From an uncultured Bacilli bacterium (GTDB lineage Bacteria > Bacillota_I > Bacilli_A > RF39 > UBA660), in contig CAKOSZ010000002.1 of assembly GCA_934119955.1 (NCBI GenBank), forward strand, positions 62,001 through 126,000: a DNA stretch of 64,000 nucleotides, read 5' to 3'. Position numbers and translations under genes: made by a program. Below the pieces are notes generated by a model that saw nothing but the letters and a program-made list of their open reading frames with translations, had not been told where the DNA came from and did no database searches. Position 1 is the stretch's first letter. Each line of letters begins with the position of its first letter. Positions 1 through 8,659 of this stretch are shown in pieces.

Positions 1-426
1 AAAAAAGATAAAGACAGTATTTTAGCCTTAATAGGTGAAGGTGAATTAGAAAATGATATTTTAATTAAAATTAAAGAACTTAAGCTAGAAAAAAATGTTT
101 TAGTTTTAGGACCAAAGAAAAATGTTAATGAGTATTTAATGGCTTTTGATAAAATTATTTTTCCGTCTTTTTTTGAAGGAATGCCAAATGTTATTATCGA
201 AGCTCAAGCATCAGGATTACCTTGCTTTATTTCAAATACAATTACCAAAGAAGCTAATATAACTGGTTTACTAACCTATATTGATTTAAACAAAACAAGT
301 CTTGAATGGGCTGATATTATTATTAAAAGTAAAATTAAAAGAAAAGATACTAGAAAAAATTTTATAAATAATAATTATATGATAGAACAAATAGTTGAAG
401 AATTTGTTGAAAAATGTTATCATTAA
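1..426 (+). CDS. Glycosyltransferase family 4, C-terminal part (cut by window start)
   Basis: The reading frame is open from base 1, so only the C-terminal half is present (about 141 residues). It reads as the second Rossmann domain of a GT-B retaining glycosyltransferase: a GxGELE strand-turn, then LGPKKNVNEY, then the FPSFFEGMPNVIIEA stretch whose EGxPxxxxEA signature contacts the donor nucleotide-sugar. It probably adds a sugar to a lipid-linked polysaccharide repeat unit at the cytoplasmic face. The next gene starts 28 bases downstream with its own Shine-Dalgarno, so it is probably in the same operon. Donor and acceptor cannot be told. Confidence 0.85.
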   Translation, partial: KKDKDSILALIGEGELENDILIKIKELKLEKNVLVLGPKKNVNEYLMAFDKIIFPSFFEGMPNVIIEAQASGLPCFISNTITKEANITGLLTYIDLNKTSLEWADIIIKSKIKRKDTRKNFINNNYMIEQIVEEFVEKCYH

Positions 427-454
427 ATATAGTGAAATAGAAGGGAAGTATTTT

Positions 455-1840
455 ATGTCGAATACTAATTTTATTGTATTAATAATTTTATATACCATTT
501 TTTTTATTGTAACATTTTTTTTGCTAGTAAAAAAAGTATTAAAAACTAAATCAATTGAATTGTCAGATTTTTTTAAATTGTTTTACATATTTTTTTATGG
601 ATTAGTTCCAATGTGTACTTTAATAGCAATTAGAGAAGGAAAAGAAAGTACAATAAAATGTTTCTTTATAGAAAATAAAGCTGATTATATAAAATATATT
701 TTATATTTTTTGACTGTAACATTTTATGCATTATATAATATCGCTTTTAAATTGTTAAAAAAAAGAAAAATAAAATTTAATATAAATAAAATAAAACCAA
801 TTAATGAAAATTCCAAAGAGTTTTATGTTGCAAATTTTGCACTTCTAATTGTTGGTTGGATTTCATTGTTTATATATACCTATGATTATGGAGGAATTTT
901 TGCAACCTTTAAGTATGCTGAAGATATAAGAAACAATGCTTGTTTAATAGTTAATAGATTTACCTATTTTCAACCTTTTACGATGATACTTGCATTTTTA
1001 CCTTTTAATTATTTGGTATTATTAAGTAAAATCAAAAATAAAAATAAAAAATATAAAATTATAACATCGTTATTATCGACTTTTTCAATTTTGGGGTGTG
1101 TATTAGTTTTAATAATAATTGATAGTCGAAGTAGAATGCTAATGACAATTTTAATTATAGTATATTATTTTTATAAAAATAAAATATTGAATTTTAATAA
1201 AAAAAACTTTATAAAATTTGCAATTATAATACTTTTGTTTGTAGTTTTACTAGTTAATTCTGAAAATATCTCAGGATTTTTACATAATCAAGAAAGGACT
1301 AAGCAACAAACAAAAATAAATGAATTTGCCGCTCAGGAATTTGGATATACTTATTTAAATGGAATAAATGTTCTTGATAGAAAAGTTAAAGGTACAAATG
1401 GAAATATACGTTTTTTTCATAATATTTTATCTATTTCAGTTTCATTATTTCCTAGAAGTATTCAAAGAAAAATAGTTACTAATATGCCTGTTTATAATAC
1501 TAAATTTTATCATAGAAGTAGAGGAATTGTTCCTAGTGATTTAATAACTAGTTCTGTTTATTCGCTTGGATATGTTGGACCATTTGTTTTTCCTTTTTGG
1601 TTAGCATTGTTGACATACTGTTTGAATTTAGTTATAAAAAACGGAAAAAGCAATAATTATTATAGAATGTTAGAAGCGTATTTTGGATTTCATGTTTGTA
1701 TGGCATTAATTTCAAATTATGATATATCAGCAATAATTTTTTCTTGTTTTGAATTTATTTTATGGATTATTGTTGTAAGATTATTATCAATGAAATATTT
1801 CAAAACTATTGTGAAAAATACATATGATTTAATATCATAA
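455..1840 (+). CDS. Wzy-type polysaccharide repeat-unit polymerase
   Basis: 461 residues, almost entirely hydrophobic, with roughly ten or more membrane spans. A larger hydrophilic section lies around residues 270-360, the usual place of the big loop in Wzy/EpsG-like polymerases. An upstream ATG at 395 overlaps the previous gene, but the ATG at 455 has a good AAGGGA ribosome-binding site 4-9 bases before it, so I chose that one. It sits between a glycosyltransferase and a Wzx-type flippase, the expected context for the enzyme that joins repeat units on the outer membrane face. Wzy sequences are too divergent to call the linkage. O-antigen ligase-like proteins look similar and remain an alternative. 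Confidence 0.7.
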   Translation: MSNTNFIVLIILYTIFFIVTFFLLVKKVLKTKSIELSDFFKLFYIFFYGLVPMCTLIAIREGKESTIKCFFIENKADYIKYILYFLTVTFYALYNIAFKLLKKRKIKFNINKIKPINENSKEFYVANFALLIVGWISLFIYTYDYGGIFATFKYAEDIRNNACLIVNRFTYFQPFTMILAFLPFNYLVLLSKIKNKNKKYKIITSLLSTFSILGCVLVLIIIDSRSRMLMTILIIVYYFYKNKILNFNKKNFIKFAIIILLFVVLLVNSENISGFLHNQERTKQQTKINEFAAQEFGYTYLNGINVLDRKVKGTNGNIRFFHNILSISVSLFPRSIQRKIVTNMPVYNTKFYHRSRGIVPSDLITSSVYSLGYVGPFVFPFWLALLTYCLNLVIKNGKSNNYYRMLEAYFGFHVCMALISNYDISAIIFSCFEFILWIIVVRLLSMKYFKTIVKNTYDLIS

Positions 1841-1906
1841 TATAAATTTTCTAATGGATAAATTGAGATATTATTAAAAATGAAAACGATATTTAAGGAG
1901 TAATAT

Positions 1907-3406
1907 ATGAAAAAAAAGACAATCAAAAATATTATATTTTCACTATTAACTCAAATTATTTGTATAATATGTGGATTTGTTGTACCAAAATTAATGATTC
2001 AAAAATATGGCTCAGAAACATATGGGCTAGTTACTTCAATTACCCAATTTCTTGCATATATTACTTTATTTGAATCAGGAATAGGATTGGTAACAAAATC
2101 GGCTTTATATAAAGCAATTGCTTCAAAAAATAAAAAAGAAATTAGTTCTATTTTACATTACACTCAAAAGTTCTTTAATAAAATTCTTCTTATTTTTGTT
2201 TTTTATATAGTAATATTGTGTTTTATATATCCGAATTTTAAGTCGGCTTCTAATTTTGATTCTTTTTTTACAATTTCTTTGATTGCAATAATTTCAATTA
2301 GTTGTATGTTTGAATATTTTATTGGAATAACTTACAAATTGTATTTACAAGCAGATCAAAAAAATTATATAGTTTCTTATATTCAAATTATAACTTATAT
2401 ATTAAATACAATATCCATATTTATTTTAATTAAATTAAATTGTGATATTAGAATAGTTAAATTAGTAAGTTCGGTTATATTTATTTCAAGGCCAATAATT
2501 CAATCAATATATGTGAAGAAAAAGTTAAAACTTAATTTAAAAGAATATGATGAAAATTACAAATTAATTGGTCAAAAACATGGACTATCTCAGCATATTG
2601 CAGGAGTTATAAATACAAATATTGATGTGGTATTACTTACAATTTTTACTCCACTTATTAATGTATCAATATATTCTATATATAACTTAATTATATCTCA
2701 AATTAAAACTTTAATAAATGGATTCACAATGGGAACGGATGCTTTTTTTGGTGATTTGTATGCAAAAGGTGAAAAAGAAAAATTAAATAAGTATTTTAAT
2801 GTATATGAAACAATTTATATTTTTATAGTTACAATAATTTTTTCTTGCTGTATAATTTTGATTGTACCTTTTGTTAAAGTATACACTAGTGGAATAAATG
2901 ATGCTAATTATATTCAAAAGTTATTTGCAATTTTATTTGTTTTTTCTGGCTTGATGGCTTGTATAAAATCACCATATAATTCATTAGTTTATAATTCCGG
3001 AAAATTTAAGGAAACAGAAAAAGGTGCTTGGGTTGAAGTTGTTATTAATATTGTTGTGTCAACTATTATGATAAATAAATATGGCCTAATTGGTGTTATA
3101 TTTGGAACACTTTTAGCTACAATTTTTAGAGGAACAGAATTTTTAATTTATGCTTCAAAACAATTGTTAGAGAGAAAATGTATATTAAGTATAAAAAAAA
3201 TAATCGTTTCAATAATGGTAACTACTTTAGTATATTTTATAGGTTACAAGTTTATGTTTAATAGTATAAATTCTTACATATGTTGGATAAAATATGGTTT
3301 TTTAGGTTTTTTTATAACAATTCTAATTACATTTTTATTAAATTTAATCTTTAACAATAAAGAAATAAAAGAAACAATTATTTTTCTTAAAGAGGTGAAA
3401 AAATGA
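1907..3406 (+). CDS. Wzx-type polysaccharide flippase (MATE/MOP superfamily)
   Basis: 499 residues with about 12-14 hydrophobic segments. The N-terminus has the pattern of polysaccharide flippases: a first span followed by PKLMIQKYGSETYGLVTS and a second span. It would move undecaprenyl-linked repeat units across the membrane. AAGGAG lies 8 bases before the ATG. The stop overlaps the next gene by 4 bases (ATGA), indicating translational coupling. Length is normal for the family. The assignment rests on topology, the N-terminal motif and the neighbouring Wzy-like gene. Confidence 0.8.
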   Translation: MKKKTIKNIIFSLLTQIICIICGFVVPKLMIQKYGSETYGLVTSITQFLAYITLFESGIGLVTKSALYKAIASKNKKEISSILHYTQKFFNKILLIFVFYIVILCFIYPNFKSASNFDSFFTISLIAIISISCMFEYFIGITYKLYLQADQKNYIVSYIQIITYILNTISIFILIKLNCDIRIVKLVSSVIFISRPIIQSIYVKKKLKLNLKEYDENYKLIGQKHGLSQHIAGVINTNIDVVLLTIFTPLINVSIYSIYNLIISQIKTLINGFTMGTDAFFGDLYAKGEKEKLNKYFNVYETIYIFIVTIIFSCCIILIVPFVKVYTSGINDANYIQKLFAILFVFSGLMACIKSPYNSLVYNSGKFKETEKGAWVEVVINIVVSTIMINKYGLIGVIFGTLLATIFRGTEFLIYASKQLLERKCILSIKKIIVSIMVTTLVYFIGYKFMFNSINSYICWIKYGFLGFFITILITFLLNLIFNNKEIKETIIFLKEVKK

Positions 3407-4566
3407 AAATTTGTTTTTTAATGGATAGTGTTAATGCTTTAGGTGGTGCTCAGAAATGTACTATAACGCTTGCTAATGAATTAATTAAAAAAAATAATGT
3501 TACTATAATTTGCACGGATAATATTCAAGAAAGTAAAAGAGTATATCATCAAATAGATGAAAATATAAAAATTGTTTATATTAAATGGCATAATACATTT
3601 AATTCTGTTTTGAATATTTGGACTAGATTATTCAAGTTGATTAATAATAATACTAATTTACTTTTAAAAAAGAAAAAATTACTTACTTATATTTATTATA
3701 AAAAAAGCAATAAAAAAATAAAAGAATTACAAAAATATATAGATGATAATAAGTTTGATTGTATAGTAGGTGTTGGTGCTATTCATACAATGATTTTATC
3801 TTTATTGAAAAAGAATAATAACGAAAAATTTATTGGATGGCAACATTCTACAACTGAAAGATATTTTAGATTAAAAGGACAGTTTTTATGGCATCAAGAT
3901 TGCATTTTTAAGGATGCACTTAAAAATTTAGACAATTACGTTGTTTTAACGGATTTTGATAAATTAAAAATCAAAGAGTATTTTAACTTTAATGCAATTA
4001 AAATATCAAATTCACTTAGCTTTGAATGTTCAATGAATATAAATGAAAGTAGAAAAAAAATAATACTTGCTGTTGGAAGATATAATAAAGTAAAAGGTTA
4101 TGATATGTTAATTAGGGCATTTGAAATTTTTTCTAAGACAAATCAAGATTATATTTTAAGAATTGTTGGTGATGGACCAGAGCGTAATAATTTACAAGAA
4201 TTAGCAATAAAATTAAATTTACAAGAAAAAATTCAACTTTCTGGCATGTCCAATAATGTTATTGAAGAATATATGAAAGCCGATTTTTTTGCTTTATCAT
4301 CACTTGTTGAAGGGTTTCCAATGGTACTTTTAGAGGCAATGGAATGTGGTTTACCGATTGTTACCTTTGATTTACCATGTGTTCATGAAATTTTGAATGA
4401 TCAATGTGGATATATAGTCGAATATATGAACATTGAAGCGCTAGCTGATGCTATGTTAAAACTCGCTAGTATTCAAGATAAAAAAAATATTAGAAATGCA
4501 TGTCATGAACAAGCAAATAAATTTAAAGTAAAAAATATAATTAAAGAATGGGAGAAAATATTATGA
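3403..4566 (+). CDS. Glycosyltransferase family 4
   Basis: 387 residues, complete GT-B enzyme. The N-terminal domain starts MKICFLMDSVNALGGAQK, the typical acceptor-side loop with a GGA motif. The C-terminal domain has LAVGRYNKVKGYD, VGDGPER and LSSLVEGFPMVLLEAMECGLP (the EGFPxxxxEAM donor-binding signature). It probably extends the lipid-linked glycan made by this locus. Start overlaps the flippase stop, and its own stop overlaps the next gene by 4 bases. Confidence 0.9.
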   Translation: MKICFLMDSVNALGGAQKCTITLANELIKKNNVTIICTDNIQESKRVYHQIDENIKIVYIKWHNTFNSVLNIWTRLFKLINNNTNLLLKKKKLLTYIYYKKSNKKIKELQKYIDDNKFDCIVGVGAIHTMILSLLKKNNNEKFIGWQHSTTERYFRLKGQFLWHQDCIFKDALKNLDNYVVLTDFDKLKIKEYFNFNAIKISNSLSFECSMNINESRKKIILAVGRYNKVKGYDMLIRAFEIFSKTNQDYILRIVGDGPERNNLQELAIKLNLQEKIQLSGMSNNVIEEYMKADFFALSSLVEGFPMVLLEAMECGLPIVTFDLPCVHEILNDQCGYIVEYMNIEALADAMLKLASIQDKKNIRNACHEQANKFKVKNIIKEWEKIL

Positions 4567-5312
4567 AATATTATATTTGGAAAAATAAATTACATTTAAA
4601 ATCTGCACAAGTTTGGTTTGCTAATATAGATGAATATAAAACTATAAAAGCAAGCGTTATTCATTTATCAGGTTATCCTGAGATTATAAAAGGATCAATT
4701 TGTCATAAACAGAATAGTTTAATATTGAATTTAAATCAAAGTGAAGAGGATTTATTTGGTAAAATAAATAAAACGGTTAGATATGAAATCAATCGTTCTA
4801 TCAAAGAAAACTTACAAGTTAAAATATTGAAATCAAACGAAATAACTGATGATATTATAGATAGTTTTAAAACATGTTATAATAAAATGTATGAAGAAAA
4901 AGGTATAAATTGTCATTTACCAGTTGATGAGTTTAAAAGATATATTTCAAATGATATGTTAACGCTTACTTATGTTAGTGATGAAGAAGAAATTTTAGCT
5001 TATCACGTTTATGTAGGTGATGAAAAAACTACAAGATTATTATACTCTTGTTCAACTTTTAGAGAAGATGATGCAAAAAAAGCATTAATTGGTCGTGCAA
5101 ATAAATTCTTACATTGGGAAGATATAAGATATTTTAAAAGTAATAATTATGAAAAGTACGATTTAGGTGGAATTTCCTCATTTGATAATCCAAATGGAAT
5201 AGATAAATTTAAAATGAACTTTAATGGAGAAAAAATTACATATTATAATATAATAACAGGAAATGACTTGTTAGGAAAAATTTTGTGTTTTTTAATTAAA
5301 TTTAAAAGATGA
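4563..5312 (+). CDS. GNAT/FemAB-like N-acyltransferase (BioF2-like domain)
   Basis: 249 residues from the ATG at 4563, which overlaps the previous stop (ATGA) and has GGAGA 6-10 bases upstream. The ATG at 4548 has no such site. Residues about 60-170 resemble the FemAB/BioF2-type GNAT fold (VRYEINRSIKE, then YVSDEEEILAYHVYV). The C-terminus has the typical YDLGGIS ... GIDKFKMNFNGE ending of this group. It probably transfers an acyl or aminoacyl group onto a sugar amine in the polysaccharide. The acyl donor is unknown. Confidence 0.65.
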   Translation: MKYYIWKNKLHLKSAQVWFANIDEYKTIKASVIHLSGYPEIIKGSICHKQNSLILNLNQSEEDLFGKINKTVRYEINRSIKENLQVKILKSNEITDDIIDSFKTCYNKMYEEKGINCHLPVDEFKRYISNDMLTLTYVSDEEEILAYHVYVGDEKTTRLLYSCSTFREDDAKKALIGRANKFLHWEDIRYFKSNNYEKYDLGGISSFDNPNGIDKFKMNFNGEKITYYNIITGNDLLGKILCFLIKFKR

Positions 5313-5330
5313 CGTTGTATGGTGAAAAAA

Positions 5331-5867
5331 ATGATTAATAAAATATATAATAAAATCCTAAAAAAAATAAATTATAAAAACTATTTAAAAAGAATTGGCT
5401 TAAAATTCGATGATGATGTTCGGTTTGTTGGTAATATAAATTTTGGTTCAGAGCCATATTTAATAACAATCGGTGAACATGTAACTATTTCTAATGATGT
5501 TCAATTTATTACACATGATGGTGGTACTTACGTTTTTAGACACGAAAAAAAATATAAAGATGTTTTAAAATTTGGAAGAATAAATGTAGGAAATAATTGC
5601 TTTATTGGTGCAAGAAGTATTATTATGCCCAATATAAAAATAGGAAACAATGTAGTAGTAGCAGCTGGCAGTGTAGTTACTAAAAGTATACCTGACAATG
5701 TTGTAGTAGGTGGAAATCCAGCAAAAATAATTTGTAGTTTAGAAGAATATAAGAATAAGAGTTTAAAATCAACTCCAATTTATAATAAAGAAAATTATAT
5801 CAAAAATAAAAAAAATGAAGTAATTAAAATATGTAATAATCAAGAATTTAAGAAGGAATTAAAATGA
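5331..5867 (+). CDS. Left-handed beta-helix (hexapeptide) acetyltransferase
   Basis: 178 residues from ATG 5331, preceded by GGTG. An in-frame ATG at 5319 lacks an obvious ribosome site. The protein carries repeated hexapeptides (IGEHVTISNDV, INVGNNCFIGARSIIMPNIKIGNN and following), ending in the VVVGGNPAKII signature of CoA-dependent sugar O-acetyltransferases. FITHDGG contains a histidine typical of the active site (HDG). It would decorate the repeat unit with acetyl groups. It overlaps the next gene by 4 bases. Confidence 0.8.
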   Translation: MINKIYNKILKKINYKNYLKRIGLKFDDDVRFVGNINFGSEPYLITIGEHVTISNDVQFITHDGGTYVFRHEKKYKDVLKFGRINVGNNCFIGARSIIMPNIKIGNNVVVAAGSVVTKSIPDNVVVGGNPAKIICSLEEYKNKSLKSTPIYNKENYIKNKKNEVIKICNNQEFKKELK

Positions 5868-7024
5868 AAAAACTATTGAAAAATAAAATAATTTTTTTGC
5901 TTTTTATACTAATATATATAAGTGTATTATTATTTTTAATAATTAATAATAATTATTTATATATGATAGTATTTATAATACTTTCAATTAGTGTAGTTAT
6001 TTTTGTTTATAAAAAACTATTCAACATTTCATTTGTCAATTTAGATAAAATTAAAAAAAATAGAAATTATGAAAAATTAAAAAAGAATATTAATGAAGAT
6101 GAAATATATAGCGAAAATATGAATATTTCTACTTTTGATGGCTCGAATGAATTTACTCATCCATCAGTTTTATATTTTGAAAAAGGATTTAATGGATATA
6201 AGTTTTGGATGGCATATACACCATATTCAAATTGTAATGTTTCTTTGGAAAATCCTTGTATTGCAGTATCAAACGATGGAATAAATTATAAAAAACCAGA
6301 TAAATTAATTAATCCTTTACTTCCAATTATTAAAAATAATAATCAAGGATATATTGAATATTATAATGATCCAAGTTTAGTTTTTGTTAATAATAAATTA
6401 GAACTATGGTATCGTTTAACATATGAATCAGATGATAAAAAAACATATAAACAGAAAATATTTAGAATAACTTCAACTGATGGTATTAACTGGAAAAAAC
6501 CTGAATTAATAATAAATGATATAAAAAATTCAAAAAATTTAATAAGCATAAGTTTATTATATGAAAATAATGAGTATTTTTTATATTATTTTGATTTAAA
6601 TTTAAAACCAATTTTAATAAAATCATTTGATTTAGAAAAATGGAGTAAAGAACAGCAAGTGATAATTAGTGATTATTATGGAAAATTTTGGCATGGTGAA
6701 ATAAAGAAGATTAATAACATATATAAGTTCATTTTCATTGATAATAGTTATAATTTATATATTAGTTCTTCAAATGATGGAATTCATTTTAATAATACGG
6801 AAAAAATAAATATAGTTTGTAAATCAAAAGATTATTTTTATTTTAAAAATGTGTTATATAAAACATCAATTGTCTATGACAATAAATATTATTATATTTA
6901 TGTACCATTTAGATTTGATAAGATAAAATTATTTAAAACAAATGATGTTACTTATCACAAATGGATAACCACTATTACAAAAATTGAAGAGAAAAATTTT
7001 AATAAATTTAAGGAGGGTTTATGA
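5864..7024 (+). CDS. Membrane-anchored five-bladed beta-propeller protein, glycosidase-like
   Basis: 386 residues. Two hydrophobic segments at the N-terminus (about residues 8-28 and 30-50) are followed by a beta-rich domain with repeated 'SxDGxNWxKP' blade motifs (SNDGINYKKP, STDGINWKKP, SSNDGIHFNN), the pattern of GH43/GH32/GH68-type five-bladed propellers. An acid pair such as HPSVLYFEKG/NDPSLVFV could be catalytic, but I cannot confirm the triad. Within this locus it may trim, modify or bind polysaccharide at the membrane. Overlaps the next gene by 4 bases. Confidence 0.55.
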   Translation: MKKLLKNKIIFLLFILIYISVLLFLIINNNYLYMIVFIILSISVVIFVYKKLFNISFVNLDKIKKNRNYEKLKKNINEDEIYSENMNISTFDGSNEFTHPSVLYFEKGFNGYKFWMAYTPYSNCNVSLENPCIAVSNDGINYKKPDKLINPLLPIIKNNNQGYIEYYNDPSLVFVNNKLELWYRLTYESDDKKTYKQKIFRITSTDGINWKKPELIINDIKNSKNLISISLLYENNEYFLYYFDLNLKPILIKSFDLEKWSKEQQVIISDYYGKFWHGEIKKINNIYKFIFIDNSYNLYISSSNDGIHFNNTEKINIVCKSKDYFYFKNVLYKTSIVYDNKYYYIYVPFRFDKIKLFKTNDVTYHKWITTITKIEEKNFNKFKEGL

Positions 7025-7989
7025 AAACATATTTTATAACAGGTGGAGCTGGTTTCATTGGTTCTACTTTAACTAAAAGATTATTAATGGAAGGCAATAA
7101 AGTTATTGTAATAGATAATTTCTGTGATTATTATGATCCTTCAATAAAAGAGGATAATATAAAAGATTATCTTGATAATCCAAATTATAAATTATATCGT
7201 GATGATATTAGAAATAGAAATATTATTAAAGAAATATTTGATAATAATAAAATAGATGTTATAGTTCATTTAGCTGCTATGGCAGGGGTTAGACCTTCAA
7301 TTGAAAATCCTCTTTTATATCAAGAAGTAAATGGAATGGGTACGCAAATTATTTTGGAGGAAGCTAAACTTCATAGTATTAAATCACTAGTTATGGCATC
7401 AAGCAGCAGTGTATATGGAAATACCAAAGAAGTTCCATTTAAGGAGGATATGATAGTTGATTTTGCTATTAGTCCTTATGCAGCTACCAAAAAAGCCAAT
7501 GAGGTAATGGCTCATGTTTATCATAAATTAAATGATATGAATATTATAATGTTAAGATTTTTTACAGTATATGGACCACGTCAAAGACCAGATCTTGCAA
7601 TTAATAAATTTACTAAATTGATGTTAGAAGGAAAAAATATACCAATGTTTGGAGATGGATCAACTTCTCGTGATTATACTTATGTTGATGATATAGTTGA
7701 TGGAATAGTAAGGTCTTGTTCTTACGTAATTAATAATAAAAATGTCTATGAAATAATTAATTTAGGTAGTAATAATCCAATTAGTTTAATTGAAATGATA
7801 AATTGTATAGCAGATACTCTTAATGTTACACCCAAAATAGAAAAATTAGGAATGCAACCAGGAGATGTTGATAGAACCTATGCATGTATTGATAAAGCTA
7901 AAAAATTACTTGGTTATTCTCCTAAAACAACATTTAAAGAAGGAATTAAAAAATTTATAGAATGGCATAAAAATACTAATGAAAAATAA
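7021..7989 (+). CDS. NAD-dependent UDP-sugar epimerase (UDP-glucuronate 4-epimerase-like)
   Basis: 322 residues, extended short-chain dehydrogenase family. The NAD-binding GGAGFIG is at 8-14, SSSSVYG provides the catalytic Ser/Thr region, and YAATK gives Tyr153 and Lys157. RFFTVYGPRQRPD and GDGSTSRDYTYVDD are typical of UDP-glucuronate/galacturonate 4-epimerases. With ugd downstream (UDP-glucose to UDP-glucuronate), it could supply UDP-galacturonate. A strong AAGGAGG precedes the start. A short copy of its 3' end recurs at 8563-8607. Confidence 0.85.
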   Translation: MKTYFITGGAGFIGSTLTKRLLMEGNKVIVIDNFCDYYDPSIKEDNIKDYLDNPNYKLYRDDIRNRNIIKEIFDNNKIDVIVHLAAMAGVRPSIENPLLYQEVNGMGTQIILEEAKLHSIKSLVMASSSSVYGNTKEVPFKEDMIVDFAISPYAATKKANEVMAHVYHKLNDMNIIMLRFFTVYGPRQRPDLAINKFTKLMLEGKNIPMFGDGSTSRDYTYVDDIVDGIVRSCSYVINNKNVYEIINLGSNNPISLIEMINCIADTLNVTPKIEKLGMQPGDVDRTYACIDKAKKLLGYSPKTTFKEGIKKFIEWHKNTNEK

Positions 7990-8016
7990 TTAAAGTTATA
8001 TAAGGAAGGGATAATA

Positions 8017-8559
8017 ATGGATATAACATTTAAAAAAGACTTATACAGATATTATGGTACAAATAAAGAAGAATTAAAAAAAAGAATTTTTAGACCACTA
8101 GAAATTAAATATATTTATTATTTAAGAAAATGTCAAAATGTAAGTAATAAAATAATTAAAAATTATTACAAATTAAAACTTAGAAAAATTTCAAATAAAA
8201 CTCATATTCAAATAGGTTATGAAACTAGAATTGGTGAAGGATTTTATATAGGTCATTTTGGAAGAATTGTAATTAATCCAAGAGTAATACTTGGAAAAAA
8301 CATTAATATAGCACCAGGTGTTATAATTGGTCAAGAAAATAGGGGTAAAAGAAAAGGCACACCAACGATAGGAAATGAATGTTGGATTGGGGCTAATGCT
8401 GTAATTGTAGGAAATATAAAAATAGGTAATGATGTATTAATAGCACCTCTTTCATATGTTAATTTTGATGTTCCTGATCATTCCATAGTTCTTGGTAATC
8501 CAGCTAAAATTATCTCACGTGATGAGGCTACAAAAGATTATATTAATAATAAAATATAA
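8017..8559 (+). CDS. Serine acetyltransferase-like hexapeptide acyltransferase
   Basis: 180 residues. A helical N-terminal part (residues 1-60) is followed by a left-handed beta-helix with GEGFYIGHFGRIVINP, INIAPGVIIGQENRG and PTIGNECWIGANAVIVGNI, ending in IVLGNPAKII. This matches CysE/EpsC-type serine or sugar O-acetyltransferases. Its place beside polysaccharide genes favours a sugar substrate over cysteine synthesis. It has its own AAGGAAGG site and lies between the intact epimerase and a fragment of an epimerase 3' end, so it may have been inserted there. Confidence 0.75.
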   Translation: MDITFKKDLYRYYGTNKEELKKRIFRPLEIKYIYYLRKCQNVSNKIIKNYYKLKLRKISNKTHIQIGYETRIGEGFYIGHFGRIVINPRVILGKNINIAPGVIIGQENRGKRKGTPTIGNECWIGANAVIVGNIKIGNDVLIAPLSYVNFDVPDHSIVLGNPAKIISRDEATKDYINNKI

Positions 8560-8562
8560 ATA

Positions 8563-8607
8563 AAAGAATTAAAAAAATTTATAGAATGGTATAAAATAAG
8601 TAAATAA
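8563..8607 (+). pseudogene. Possible remnant of an epimerase 3' end
   Basis: A stretch immediately after the acetyltransferase stop reads KELKKFIEWYKISK followed by TAA. It closely matches the C-terminus of the upstream epimerase (GIKKFIEWHKNTNEK). The nucleotides from about 8567 to 8595 align with about 7943 to 7970, with one extra A and a few changes. No start or ribosome site is present. It looks like the last codons of a second epimerase gene left behind by insertion or recombination. The match is short, so chance similarity in AT-rich DNA cannot be excluded. Confidence 0.5.
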
Positions 8608-8609
8608 GG

Positions 8610-8638
8610 TTGAAAAACTTTATTTATTTTGGTATTCT
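8610..8638 (+). promoter_or_regulatory. Putative sigma-A promoter of ugd
   Basis: TTGAAA, 17-base spacer, TATTCT with a TGG extended -10 just upstream. It lies about 20 bases before the ugd start codon and suggests ugd can be transcribed separately from the polysaccharide operon. Confidence 0.55.
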
Positions 8639-8659
8639 ATTATTAGAAAAGAGGTAAAG

